From Planctomycetota bacterium (GTDB lineage: Bacteria > Planctomycetota > Planctomycetia > Isosphaerales > Isosphaeraceae), in the NCBI GenBank assembly GCA_021807585.1, contig JAKBCQ010000064.1, forward strand, positions 1 to 8,721: a stretch of DNA of 8,721 bases, given 5' to 3'. Below, piece after piece: positions 1-6,193 of the stretch. The position numbers and the translations under genes are program-made. Under the pieces are notes generated by a model. It did no database searches. It was given only the letters and a program-made list of their open reading frames with translations, and was not told where the DNA came from. Position 1 is the stretch's first letter. The number at the start of each line of letters is the position of its first letter.

Positions 1-903
1 CCGCGCCCCCGCCTCGACGAGCCGACGCGCCATCAGGAATTGATCGTTGTAGCACGGACCGCCGTCGTCGACGTTCTTGGTGTCGCCGTAGCCGTACCGC
101 GCGCGGATCTTGGGATCTTCTCGCGTAACGTCGAGCGCCTCGACAAGTTTGCTTGATGTGAGAATTTCAAACGCTCGACGTGTGAATTGATCCATCCCCT
201 CGATCGATCCGTTCGCGTCGATATCGCGTCTCAGGCCGTCGAAGCTCGAAAGCAGGCCGCGGCGATCGGACAGTCGATCGAGCGTCATGTTACCGAGCGT
301 CATACTCGCGAGGTCCGATCCGTTGGGGGTGAACGCGGCGTGCGACACCCCGAGATATCCCGGCGAACCGGGATCGCCCCACTCCATATGACCCATCTTG
401 GGAGCGAGACCAATAAACGGTGGAACCGCGGGATCGACCGGCCCTTTAAGCTTCGACAAAATCGCGCCGATGCTGGGCCGACCCCCTTGCTGCTTGCTGA
501 CGGGCTCGGAATAACCCGTCATGCACTGAACCGCCGAATGCTCTCCCTGACACCCCACCAGTGAACGAATAATTGCTGCTTTATCCATCATTCGCGCCAG
601 CCGCGGCATATGCTCGCATATATCGATGCCGGGGACATTCGTGGGGATCGGCTTGAACTCGCCGCGGATCTCGGCGGGAGCGTCCATCTTAAGATCAAAC
701 ATGTCTTGGTGGGGAGGTCCGCCCGCGAGGAAGATCATGATGATCGCCTTGTGTCGAGGGGCGATCGCTCCCGCTTTGGCGTCGGCCGCGAGGATCTGAG
801 GAAGCGACGCTCCGCCGAGCGCCAGGCCGCCGATTTTGAGGAAGTCGCGGCGGGTAATTCCGTCGCAAAATCGACCCTTCGATCCGCCGTAAATCGTCAG
901 CAT
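1..903 (-). CDS. DUF1501 family protein, Tat-exported (partial, C-terminus off the left edge)
   Basis: The minus-strand frame is open for 301 codons from an ATG at 903-901 to the window edge, so the gene is truncated here. A strong GGAGG (911-915) lies 7 nt before the ATG and fixes the start. The N-terminus has a twin-arginine signal: [11 protein letters not shown] with Arg18-Arg19, then a Gly/Ala/Leu-rich h-region to about residue 39. Next come features typical of DUF1501: [19 protein letters not shown] near residues 54-72, EIRGEFKPI, the [15 protein letters not shown] block, and [16 protein letters not shown]. The family belongs to the alkaline phosphatase/sulfatase-like superfamily, is abundant in planctomycetes, and has no settled biochemical role. 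Full members are usually about 430-480 residues, so roughly the last third is missing. Many planctomycete copies sit beside DUF1549/DUF1553 cytochrome-type genes. Here the upstream neighbour, 176 bp away on the same strand, is a CRTAC1-like gene instead. The family call is firm; substrate and function are unknown. Confidence 0.93.
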   Translation of the reverse strand, partial: MLTIYGGSKGRFCDGITRRDFLKIGGLALGGASLPQILAADAKAGAIAPRHKAIIMIFLAGGPPHQDMFDLKMDAPAEIRGEFKPIPTNVPGIDICEHMPRLARMMDKAAIIRSLVGCQGEHSAVQCMTGYSEPVSKQQGGRPSIGAILSKLKGPVDPAVPPFIGLAPKMGHMEWGDPGSPGYLGVSHAAFTPNGSDLASMTLGNMTLDRLSDRRGLLSSFDGLRRDIDANGSIEGMDQFTRRAFEILTSSKLVEALDVTREDPKIRARYGYGDTKNVDDGGPCYNDQFLMARRLVEAGAR

Positions 904-1079
904 CACGAAACCTCCACGCCGAGAGATCGCTCGGTAAGCATTCGCATCACGCGATCTCGATCGAAAATCCACCAAACGTTAAACATTATCGCTCAAAGCC
1001 GCGGTGAAAGCAAGTGGTTTGCGCCGCGAACGCGCGATCTCGATCGGCGATTCGGCGGATTTCGCTCGGCGCGATTCAT
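904..1079. other. Gap between the CRTAC1-like and DUF1501 genes with a 14-bp direct repeat
   Basis: This 176-bp gap holds no gene. CGCGATCTCGATCG occurs twice in the same orientation, at 950-963 and 1033-1046, 83 bp apart. I see no convincing rho-independent terminator after the CRTAC1-like stop, so read-through into the DUF1501 gene is possible. The repeat may only reflect the general richness in GATC/CGATCG of this part of the window. Confidence 0.4.
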
Positions 1080-3380
1080 TTATTCGCCTTGGGGGAGGGG
1101 AATCGGCTTGAAATTGAGGGTTCGATACGAATCGGCGAACTCGCTGATTTCCACATATTGGTTTACCGAGATATCGTGAAAAACCTGGGTCGAGCGGCTT
1201 GTCGGCCAATGGATTTCAAGCGTCGCGATCCGATCGGCCTTGCCGACGCCGATCGTTTGTTCAAACGGATTCGCGCCGAAGCTGCTCCCCGACGAGATAT
1301 GCCTGTGAACCACGAGCGGGTTTTCGCCCGACGTAACGATCTTAATCCGCGCGCCGATCGCGGCGCGGTTCGTCTTCACGCCGATCAGCTTGATCGTCAG
1401 CGAATTGTTCCCCCGACCCGGATTTTGAAACAAAACATCATGATAGCGATCGCCGTTGATCGCTCCCCCCATTTCGAGAAAGAGATCGACGTCGCCGTCG
1501 CGGTCCCAATCGCCGCAAGCGACCCCGTGGCCTTTTTGCAGGTGACCCGTCCGCGACGACCCCGTGACCTCGGCGAACCGTTCGCCGTTCACATTTTTGA
1601 ACATACGATTGGGTATCAGCGTGTCGAGGCTCGGGTCTCCCGTACTTAAATACATATCGAGATAACCATCATTATCGAAATCGGCGAAATTGCTTCCCAT
1701 CGCGGCGAACACGAGATCGAGCCCCGCGGCCTTCGTCTCGTCGACGAACCGTTTTCCGCGGTCGTTCCTGAACAGTCGATTCGACCGCGACGAATGCGAT
1801 TCGCCGATCAATCCCTTGATCACGTCCCCCGTCGTGTGATCGTAACTCGTCGCAAAAATATCGAGATACCCGTCGTTGTTGTAATCCCACGCCCAGCACG
1901 AGAAGCCCTGTTTGGGGCCGTCGACATCCAGATCGCTCGAGACGTCGCGAAACGAGCCGTCGCGGTTGTTGTGATGCAAGGTCGCGTTGCCGGCGATGTT
2001 GTTGAGGAACAGATCGGGATAATCATCGTTGTCAATATCGAGCCAGTTCGCCCCTTTGGTCCACGCCTGTTCCTCGCCGTCGAGACCCGCCGCCGAAGCG
2101 ACGTTCTCAAACGTCCCGTCTCCTCGGTTGTGATACAGCCGATTCGATTGCCGTTCGCAACCAATAAAAAGATCAAGATATCCGTCATTATCGTAATCGG
2201 CCCATTGTGCGGTGATCGTGTTCAAAGGCTCGATCAGCCCCGCCTCGCGGGTGACGTCGGTGAACTTGCCGTCGCCGTCGTTGCGCAGCAGGCTCGGACG
2301 GATCGGCCGATTAATCCAGGCGCCCCTGCATATAAATATATCTATTTTTCCGTCGTTGTTGTAATCGGTCTGCACGCAATAGAGGCCTCCGAGCTGATCG
2401 GCAAGCCCCGCGGCGACGGCTCGATCGGCGAATTTTCCGTTCCCCTGGTTGATGAAGAGCGCCGGGCGTTCGGTCGATTCGAGCGAGGTGATGAAGAAAT
2501 CAAGCAATCCGTCGCCGTTAAAATCGTCGAGGATCGCTCCCCCCGATTGGTTCAGGCGATTGACGCCCGTCAGGTGGCCGACGTCGCGGAAGCGGCCGAC
2601 GTCGAATTCGGAATGTTCAAAGCGATCGAGCTTGATCAAAAAACGCGGGTCGACCTTGGCGGGATGCTCTCCCAGAGTCATATGCGCCAAATTGAGCAGC
2701 CAGCGAACCTCGAGATCGTCGGGAAAACGCTCGAGATACTCGGCAAAAAAACCGATCGCGAGCCTCGAACCGCGCGGATTGACGTGCACCGCCGCGGGAG
2801 CGATCGGCAGAATACACGAACTTTCACCTCGGCACATAATACAGTTTTCATTTTCTCCCAACCGAAGCGCGCTCACCCCCTGAAGAAAAATCGTCTGATA
2901 CGTCCATTGCGCGGCTTGCTCGGGACGATCGGCGAGATTCGCCCGCGCAACGGCGAGCTCCCCGAGCGCCTTCTCGGAGTCGCCTTCATATAAGTACATG
3001 ATTGCCTTTTTGATTTCCAGCCGCGTCCGCGTCGATACGGGCGTTTTGGCGTCGGCGAGTTCGCGATCGATTCGCTCGATCGAGCGGTAACCGCCGTCGC
3101 GGGTCGCCGCGGCGATCTCCGCGAGGGTCGCGGCGGCGTCCCATCTCGGCCATTCGTCGAAGACGATGATCGATCCGCTCGTATCGATACGATCACGCGG
3201 TTTGTAATTCGGCGCCGCGGGCTTCACAACCGCGTCTCGGCGTTCGGTCGGCGCGGCGGCTTTCGTACCCTCCGATCCGCTCAGGCTTACCAGCAAAAAA
3301 ACCGCGAGACCCGTTCCCGCGATCGCGGCGACAATCTCGATAATAAGCGTCGTTTGATGCCGATCGAGTTTTATCACCAT
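1080..3380 (-). CDS. CRTAC1-like membrane-anchored protein: TPR-like region, seven-motif FG-GAP/VCBS propeller, ASPIC/UnbV domain
   Basis: This is a 766-residue protein numbered from the ATG at 3380. Residues 13-33 are one hydrophobic segment (signal anchor), followed by a Pro/Ala-rich linker. Residues 120-234 are helical and TPR-like, and hold a cysteine cluster, CIMCRGESSCILPI (Cys180, Cys183, Cys189). Seven calcium-binding-type loops follow, near 285, 338, 394, 447, 498, 566 and 623, such as ADYDNDGYLD. Their spacing of 51-68 residues fits a seven-bladed FG-GAP/VCBS propeller. The fourth loop reads DIDNDDYPD, with Asp where Gly is usual. Residues about 669-746 form an ASPIC/UnbV domain (AAIGARIKI, HISSGSSFGANP, IHWPT). 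Such proteins are usually exported and held at the envelope, and their ligands are unknown. A GTG start at 3413 would add 11 residues but has no Shine-Dalgarno. The ATG has only a weak GGA 10 nt upstream, so the start is not certain. The TAA stop is at 1080-1082. Confidence 0.9.
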   Translation of the reverse strand: MVIKLDRHQTTLIIEIVAAIAGTGLAVFLLVSLSGSEGTKAAAPTERRDAVVKPAAPNYKPRDRIDTSGSIIVFDEWPRWDAAATLAEIAAATRDGGYRSIERIDRELADAKTPVSTRTRLEIKKAIMYLYEGDSEKALGELAVARANLADRPEQAAQWTYQTIFLQGVSALRLGENENCIMCRGESSCILPIAPAAVHVNPRGSRLAIGFFAEYLERFPDDLEVRWLLNLAHMTLGEHPAKVDPRFLIKLDRFEHSEFDVGRFRDVGHLTGVNRLNQSGGAILDDFNGDGLLDFFITSLESTERPALFINQGNGKFADRAVAAGLADQLGGLYCVQTDYNNDGKIDIFICRGAWINRPIRPSLLRNDGDGKFTDVTREAGLIEPLNTITAQWADYDNDGYLDLFIGCERQSNRLYHNRGDGTFENVASAAGLDGEEQAWTKGANWLDIDNDDYPDLFLNNIAGNATLHHNNRDGSFRDVSSDLDVDGPKQGFSCWAWDYNNDGYLDIFATSYDHTTGDVIKGLIGESHSSRSNRLFRNDRGKRFVDETKAAGLDLVFAAMGSNFADFDNDGYLDMYLSTGDPSLDTLIPNRMFKNVNGERFAEVTGSSRTGHLQKGHGVACGDWDRDGDVDLFLEMGGAINGDRYHDVLFQNPGRGNNSLTIKLIGVKTNRAAIGARIKIVTSGENPLVVHRHISSGSSFGANPFEQTIGVGKADRIATLEIHWPTSRSTQVFHDISVNQYVEISEFADSYRTLNFKPIPLPQGE

Positions 3381-3427
3381 GTTCTTTGATTCCAATATTA
3401 AGCCGGTTCCCACGCTCGGGTGATCGA

Positions 3428-3497
3428 ACCATTGAATGGTCGATTCTTTATCGTCGCTTCGACGCGAGCCGAAGGCAAGAGGCCGTTTCGCTCGTCG
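3428..3497 (-). promoter_or_regulatory. Structured leader of the CRTAC1-like gene (palindrome and long imperfect hairpin)
   Basis: Two inverted repeats lie upstream of the gene. ACCATT-G-AATGGT is a perfect palindrome at 3428-3440. The stretch 3460-3497 folds on the minus strand as CGAC, GAGCGAA, GGC, loop CTCTT, GCC, TTCGGCTC, GTCG, with one bulge and two internal mismatches. If transcription starts in the AT-rich stretch further upstream, both elements fall in the 5' untranslated RNA. A regulatory role is inferred from structure and position only. Confidence 0.3.
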
Positions 3498-3545
3498 AGC
3501 TCATTCCACGACGTTATATCAATTAATGATCATCATAATAATAAC
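3498..3545 (-). promoter_or_regulatory. AT-rich presumed promoter region of the CRTAC1-like gene
   Basis: Within GC-rich DNA, the stretch from about 3513 to 3580 is conspicuously AT-rich. It includes a TATAAC-like hexamer on the minus strand near 3514-3519 and the palindrome ATGATCAT. No -35 element with good spacing can be picked, so this is a region call rather than a defined promoter. It lies about 135-200 bp upstream of the start codon. Confidence 0.3.
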
Positions 3546-3577
3546 AATGCTGGAAAATTGTTTAATTGATAAGCATT
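3546..3577 (-). terminator. AT-rich hairpin overlapping the stop codon of the zinc-ribbon gene
   Basis: AATGCT (3546-3551) pairs with AGCATT (3572-3577). Inside these arms AATT (3556-3559) can pair with AATT (3564-3567). The outer arm touches the TAA stop at 3577-3579. The minus strand continues with GTTATTATTATG, which is T-rich but not a clean U tract. It could be a weak terminator or simply part of an AT-rich promoter region. Confidence 0.28.
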
Positions 3578-4212
3578 TAACGAAATATCAAGACCACGAT
3601 TACGATTAGGAAACCGATGCAGATCGAGATTCTGAGGATATTGGCGGTTTTTTCGAAAACCACGGGAAGTTTTTGGCGCCCGGGTCGTTCCTCGTCGGTG
3701 TCGTCCCAATCGTCGTCCCAATCGTCGTCGAGATCGATCCGCCACGATTGCGCCAAGATCACGCGGGCCTCCTGAACGTGTTCGATCGGAACCAGGAGTT
3801 CGACTCCACCTCGAGCGCCATGACCGAGCAGGTGGCTCGCCATCCGTTCGCCGTCGATGAATGTCGGAATTCCCTCGGCTTCGAGGCGAATCCGCAGCGG
3901 CTCGGATTCGGCGGGATTCTGAAACGTACACACGGGAACCCATTGAATCGCAACGCGTTCGGTCGATCGTTCGCATCGAAAGGGTTCGATTTCGATCAGT
4001 TCCACGTCGTGCTTCGGGCACATCGAACCCTGAGGAGCGAATAAAAACGACTCGCAGACGGGACAAAAACCCCGCTCGCAAGCCGTTTCGCCGCAGTTTG
4101 AGCAGAGATTCCGATCGAAACGCCGCGTCTCGCCGCATCGAGGGCAAAACCGCGGGGTCGACGAACCCGATCGCTCGGCGTGAGGATTCATAGCCTCAAT
4201 CTTAACCGACAT
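3577..4212 (-). CDS. Zinc-ribbon protein with DUF2007-like domain, acidic linker and C-terminal membrane helix
   Basis: This 211-residue protein has four visible parts. Residues 23-68 contain the paired metal-ligand motifs CPRCGE (Cys23, Cys26), CSNCGE (Cys37, Cys40), CPVCES (Cys50, Cys53) and CPKH (Cys65, His68), enough for two zinc-ribbon-like sites, plus Cys45. Residues 92-153 resemble DUF2007 (putative signal-transducing domain): VPVCTFQNPAESEPLRIRLE, then EGIPTFIDGE, then VELLVPIEHVQEARVIL. Residues 160-175 are a very acidic linker with two DDDW units. Residues 191-210 form a C-terminal hydrophobic helix, so the protein is probably tail-anchored with the ribbons in the cytoplasm. No enzyme motif is seen, and function is unknown; a protein- or nucleic-acid-binding adaptor is a guess. 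An alternative ATG at 4191 has GAGG only 2 nt upstream. Neither start is strongly supported, and the first 7 residues carry no domain. Confidence 0.85.
   Translation of the reverse strand: MSVKIEAMNPHAERSGSSTPRFCPRCGETRRFDRNLCSNCGETACERGFCPVCESFLFAPQGSMCPKHDVELIEIEPFRCERSTERVAIQWVPVCTFQNPAESEPLRIRLEAEGIPTFIDGERMASHLLGHGARGGVELLVPIEHVQEARVILAQSWRIDLDDDWDDDWDDTDEERPGRQKLPVVFEKTANILRISICIGFLIVIVVLIFR
3701..3728. repeat. 12-bp tandem repeat encoding the acidic DDDW units
   Basis: TCGTCCCAATCG occurs twice head to tail (3701-3712 and 3713-3724), followed by a partial third copy (TCGT). The unit is a multiple of three and lies inside the zinc-ribbon gene, where it encodes the Asp-rich linker DDDWDDDWDD. 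Copy number could vary by slippage without a frameshift. Confidence 0.7.
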
Positions 4213-4309
4213 TCACGCGGCAAGCCGGCGGTTCGATCCGATCGATCCCCCGAGCGTTCGTGACCCGCCGCCGTTTCCCGGCCGCAATCGCGCCCGCCGA
4301 GCCCGCGGA

Positions 4310-5140
4310 TCACCAATAAATCCACTCGTAGGGAGGATCGAACGGCTGAATTTCAGATTCTTTAATATTGATATGATCACCACGGCGAATAAAATCGATT
4401 CGCAAGGTTTTATATTGGGTGACGGGCTTATCGCCTCCCGGGGGGATGACGTCTTTGTGGCCGTCGGAGAGGCCTCGCACGTAGACGTGGAGCTGATCGG
4501 CGCGGGGATCGATTCCCTCGAACATCGCGACGCCGAAGACCGCGTCGTAGACGTCTTTCTTTTTGCTCGGGGGGATCATTCCCATCACCGAGACCGCGCC
4601 GATCAAGGGGATCGTGGGATCTTCGCGATTTTGGATGATCTTGACCGCCTGGGGAATGACCGCCTCTTCGTAGCGCTTGCCGGTATCGGTGAGAAGCACA
4701 AACTGGGGAATGAACATGCGTTCTTCACCGGTTTGATTGATGACGCGGTAGTAGAGGTAATGGATGTAGCGTCGACCTTTACCGGGGACATCGATCGTGC
4801 GGAGTCGGAGCGGTTTGTAGGCGAAGTCGAGAACCCAGATTCCGCCGGGGTCGCGCGGCAAGAGCGACGTATCGACGAGGCTGACGTTGAACGGTTTGAG
4901 ATCGCGGCGCGAAACGGGGAGGGTGGGTAAGGTGGAGAGGAGGCGGACGTTTTCGAGCGGCGGAGGGCCGGGGAATTCCTCGGCGGCCTTACCCGCTTCG
5001 GGCTTTTCGGCCTCGGCCTTCTCGGCCTGGGGTGCGTTTGGTTTCGGTTCGGGTTCTTGAGCCGTCGACCACGTACCGATCCCGACGAAACCGATTGTGG
5101 TGATGGCGAGGGCGATTGTCCGCCAAGTAAGGTCGCGCAC
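4310..5140 (-). CDS. Secreted protein of unknown function, conserved planctomycete type
   Basis: This 276-residue protein starts at a GTG (5140-5138). Residues 1-27 form a signal peptide: Arg2 and Arg7, a hydrophobic core to about residue 22, and a likely cleavage after STA. Residues 28-62 are a low-complexity Glu/Pro/Ala/Lys linker. The mature domain (about 63-276) includes WVLDFAYKPLRLRTIDVPG, HYLYYRVINQTGEERMFIPQ, FVLLTDTGKRYEE, an IPP-containing middle and the aromatic end PPYEWIYW. No catalytic motif is recognised. I have an impression of similar secreted proteins in planctomycetes with the same YYRVINQTG and LLTDTGKRY blocks, but could not search. The alternating polar/hydrophobic pattern suggests a beta-rich envelope or extracellular domain. 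It is the first gene of the minus-strand run, 97 bp upstream of the zinc-ribbon gene, with which it may be co-transcribed. The TGA stop is at 4310-4312. Confidence 0.85.
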   Translation of the reverse strand: MRDLTWRTIALAITTIGFVGIGTWSTAQEPEPKPNAPQAEKAEAEKPEAGKAAEEFPGPPPLENVRLLSTLPTLPVSRRDLKPFNVSLVDTSLLPRDPGGIWVLDFAYKPLRLRTIDVPGKGRRYIHYLYYRVINQTGEERMFIPQFVLLTDTGKRYEEAVIPQAVKIIQNREDPTIPLIGAVSVMGMIPPSKKKDVYDAVFGVAMFEGIDPRADQLHVYVRGLSDGHKDVIPPGGDKPVTQYKTLRIDFIRRGDHINIKESEIQPFDPPYEWIYW

Positions 5141-5147
5141 GAGGCAA

Positions 5148-5157
5148 ACTCCCCTTT
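5148..5157 (-). promoter_or_regulatory. Shine-Dalgarno deciding the GTG start of the secreted protein
   Basis: On the minus strand AAAGGGGAGT ends 7 nt before the GTG at 5140-5138. This purine-rich box supports the GTG start, which also gives an intact signal peptide. Confidence 0.65.
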
Positions 5158-5222
5158 ACCGAAATTCAGGCCGAGAATGTCTTAAATAAAACCGACGATT
5201 GAAGGGACTCTTGGCGCAAATC

Positions 5223-5235
5223 CAAGTTCAACTTG
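5223..5235. promoter_or_regulatory. Palindrome CAAGTT-C-AACTTG in the divergent intergenic region
   Basis: This is a perfect 6-bp inverted repeat around one base, lying 83 bp upstream of the secreted-protein start and 195 bp before the tRNA. The 289-bp gap 5141-5429 holds no gene. A repressor site for the minus-strand gene is possible, but it rests on symmetry alone. Confidence 0.25.
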
Positions 5236-5389
5236 CCACAACCCGCGTGGACCGTCAAGTCGAAGTCGGGCCGCGACGACTGGATAATTTGGGTGGAATG
5301 GGATATTGGGCCGATTGGATCGAACATGCGGGTTGTCGGGTGTGTCTTGGTTGCTGATTGCGCGCGAGCGGGTGGGATTCGCTTTGATC

Positions 5390-5419
5390 TTGACCGGGGG
5401 TTCGTTGCGCCTCTAAAAC
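5390..5419 (+). promoter_or_regulatory. Promoter of tRNA-Leu
   Basis: TTGACC (5390-5395, 5/6 to the sigma-70 -35 consensus) and TAAAAC (5414-5419, 4/6 to the -10) are separated by 18 bp. The expected transcription start near 5426 would give a leader of only a few bases before the tRNA 5' end at 5430. Confidence 0.5.
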
Positions 5420-5429
5420 GTAGGGGTAA

Positions 5430-5516
5430 GCCGAAGTGGCGGAATTGGCAGACGCGCTAGGTTCAGGTCCTAGTGGGCTTAAAACGCCCGTGCAGGTTCA
5501 AGTCCTGTCTTCGGTA
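5430..5516 (+). tRNA. tRNA-Leu, anticodon CAG
   Basis: All arms can be drawn by eye. The acceptor stem is GCCGAAG (5430-5436) with CTTCGGT (5509-5515), closing with a G-U pair, and the discriminator is A5516. The anticodon stem is CTAGG/CCTAG (5457-5461 and 5469-5473) around the loop TTCAGGT, with CAG at 5464-5466, reading CUG codons. A long variable arm, GGGC-TTAAAAC-GCCC, marks a class II tRNA as expected for leucine. The T arm is GCAGG-TTCAAGT-CCTGT. The D loop contains the conserved GG. The 3' CCA is not encoded and must be added after transcription. Length is 87 nt. Confidence 0.97.
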
Positions 5517-5520
5517 TTGA

Positions 5521-5546
5521 CGCGACGAGACGTTGTCTCGAGCGCG
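5521..5546 (+). terminator. Terminator-like hairpin after tRNA-Leu
   Basis: CGAGAC (5526-5531), loop GTT and GTCTCG (5535-5540) form a perfect stem. Outer CGCG arms (5521-5524 and 5543-5546) can extend it across a small internal bulge. It begins 4 nt after the tRNA 3' end and is followed only by TTTC, so the U tract is short. Confidence 0.5.
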
Positions 5547-5683
5547 TTTCAATCGGTGCGGCATCCTATTCATATGCTGAAAATTAATTTATCCACATAG
5601 CTAATTTTAGGACGGCGTGACGACGCTTCGTCCACCCCTTGGGAATTGACGTGAAAATGCCGAATCGGTCGGTAAAAACAAGG

Positions 5684-5765
5684 CGAGAGTTCTCGTTCGC
5701 CTGGAACCAGGCGGAGGGCGCACCGGTGTCGTCCGAATCCGTGCATTCAGTCCTTTGGCCTGAAT
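5684..5765. other. Group of three short perfect hairpins
   Basis: Three inverted repeats lie close together. CGAGA-GT-TCTCG is at 5684-5695. CGCCTGG-AA-CCAGGCG (7-bp arms) is at 5698-5713. ATTCAG...CTGAAT is at 5745-5765, with inner CC-TTT-GG giving a long near-continuous stem. None is followed by a U tract, so they do not look like terminators. They may be part of a structured RNA or mobile-element debris. Confidence 0.45.
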
Positions 5766-5813
5766 ACGCTACATATCTATAACCTGATCCGTCGCGATCG
5801 AAACGCCGATTCT

Positions 5814-5894
5814 CAGGGCGCCGCCCTGGGAACACAGGTGCATACATAACGCCCAAGGCGCAGCCCTGAGAACGCATGTGCATAAATATCCGCC
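5814..5894. repeat. Imperfect 40-bp tandem duplication with an internal inverted repeat
   Basis: Copy 1 (5814-5853) and copy 2 (5854-5894) are directly adjacent. They align over about 40 positions with roughly 33 identities and a 1-base length difference. Each runs from a CAGGGCG/CAAGGCG block through GCCCTG and GTGCATA to a CGCC end. Copy 1 begins with CAGGGCG-C-CGCCCTG, a hairpin with 7-bp arms; in copy 2 two of these pairs are lost. No host gene covers them. Confidence 0.75.
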
Positions 5895-6112
5895 TTCCCC
5901 ATCCAGGCCGATTGAGACTGAAGCGCAGAATCGAGAAATCCGCATGACGGCTGCGAGCGTGCTGTTCGCGGAAACACCATCGAGCGAACTGTGCACTCAA
6001 TCTCAACGCTTACGCATGTCAGTCGCCTCCCTCATCGCTTGAGATTGCGGCAAATGCTCCGTGAGTACGCTTCCGGTCGCATCGGTTTCTTTCGGAGCTC
6101 CCCGCCATCTTG

Positions 6113-6192
6113 CTCCGCTTCCTATGCGGAGAAAAAGCTTGCCCGTGCGGAGAATAGCTGCGATTATATCCGCACGGAATGCGGAGAATAGC
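6113..6192 (+). promoter_or_regulatory. Array of TGCGGA half-sites over the presumed Fic promoter and ribosome site
   Basis: Five related half-sites occur in 80 bp. Direct copies are TGCGGAGAA at 6125, and TGCGGAGAATAGC at 6146-6158 and 6180-6192 (13 bases identical). Inverted copies are CTCCGC at 6113-6118, pairing with GCGGAG at 6126-6131, and TCCGCA at 6169-6174, pairing with TGCGGA at 6180-6185. A possible promoter is TTGCCC (6139-6144), 17 bp, then GATTAT (6162-6167), which places a half-site between -35 and -10 and a pair around the start region. The last copy also supplies the GGAG Shine-Dalgarno. This is the arrangement expected of an operator, perhaps bound by the Fic protein's own winged helix. 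Confidence 0.55.
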
Positions 6193-6193
6193 G

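Larger units (their letters stand above)
5547..6112. other. Gene-free stretch with inverted and tandem repeats
   Basis: About 570 bp in which no reading frame on either strand has a credible ribosome site or recognisable protein. It contains the hairpin group at 5684-5765 and the tandem repeat at 5814-5894, listed separately. From about 5900 to 6112 I see no further structure. It could be a decayed region next to the tRNA or a stretch encoding a structured RNA. Confidence 0.5.

Noticed and set aside
187..1649. Plus-strand frames at 187-564, 610-1179 and 1014-1649
   Set aside because: All lie opposite the DUF1501 gene, the intergenic gap or the end of the CRTAC1-like gene. The minus-strand proteins are recognisable; these are Arg-rich and lack ribosome sites.
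1794..2993. 399-codon plus-strand frame inside the CRTAC1-like gene
   Set aside because: It is antisense to an unmistakable propeller coding sequence; its Val/Ile/Arg-rich translation mirrors the repeated calcium-loop codons and has no domain.
5233..5460. 75-codon plus-strand frame running into the tRNA
   Set aside because: It ends inside tRNA-Leu, crosses its promoter and resembles no protein.
5497..5516. tRNA 3' end as an attachment site
   Set aside because: I could not find a second copy of this sequence downstream in the window, and no integrase is present, so an att site cannot be claimed.
5584..6006. 140-codon minus-strand frame
   Set aside because: It starts at TTG without a Shine-Dalgarno and runs through the tandem repeats and the hairpin group; its Cys/Arg/Trp-rich translation looks like noncoding DNA.
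6113..6192. CRISPR-like array
   Set aside because: The repeats are only 6-13 bp, in mixed orientation with unequal spacing (21 and 34 bp between direct copies), and have no cas genes; an operator reading fits better.
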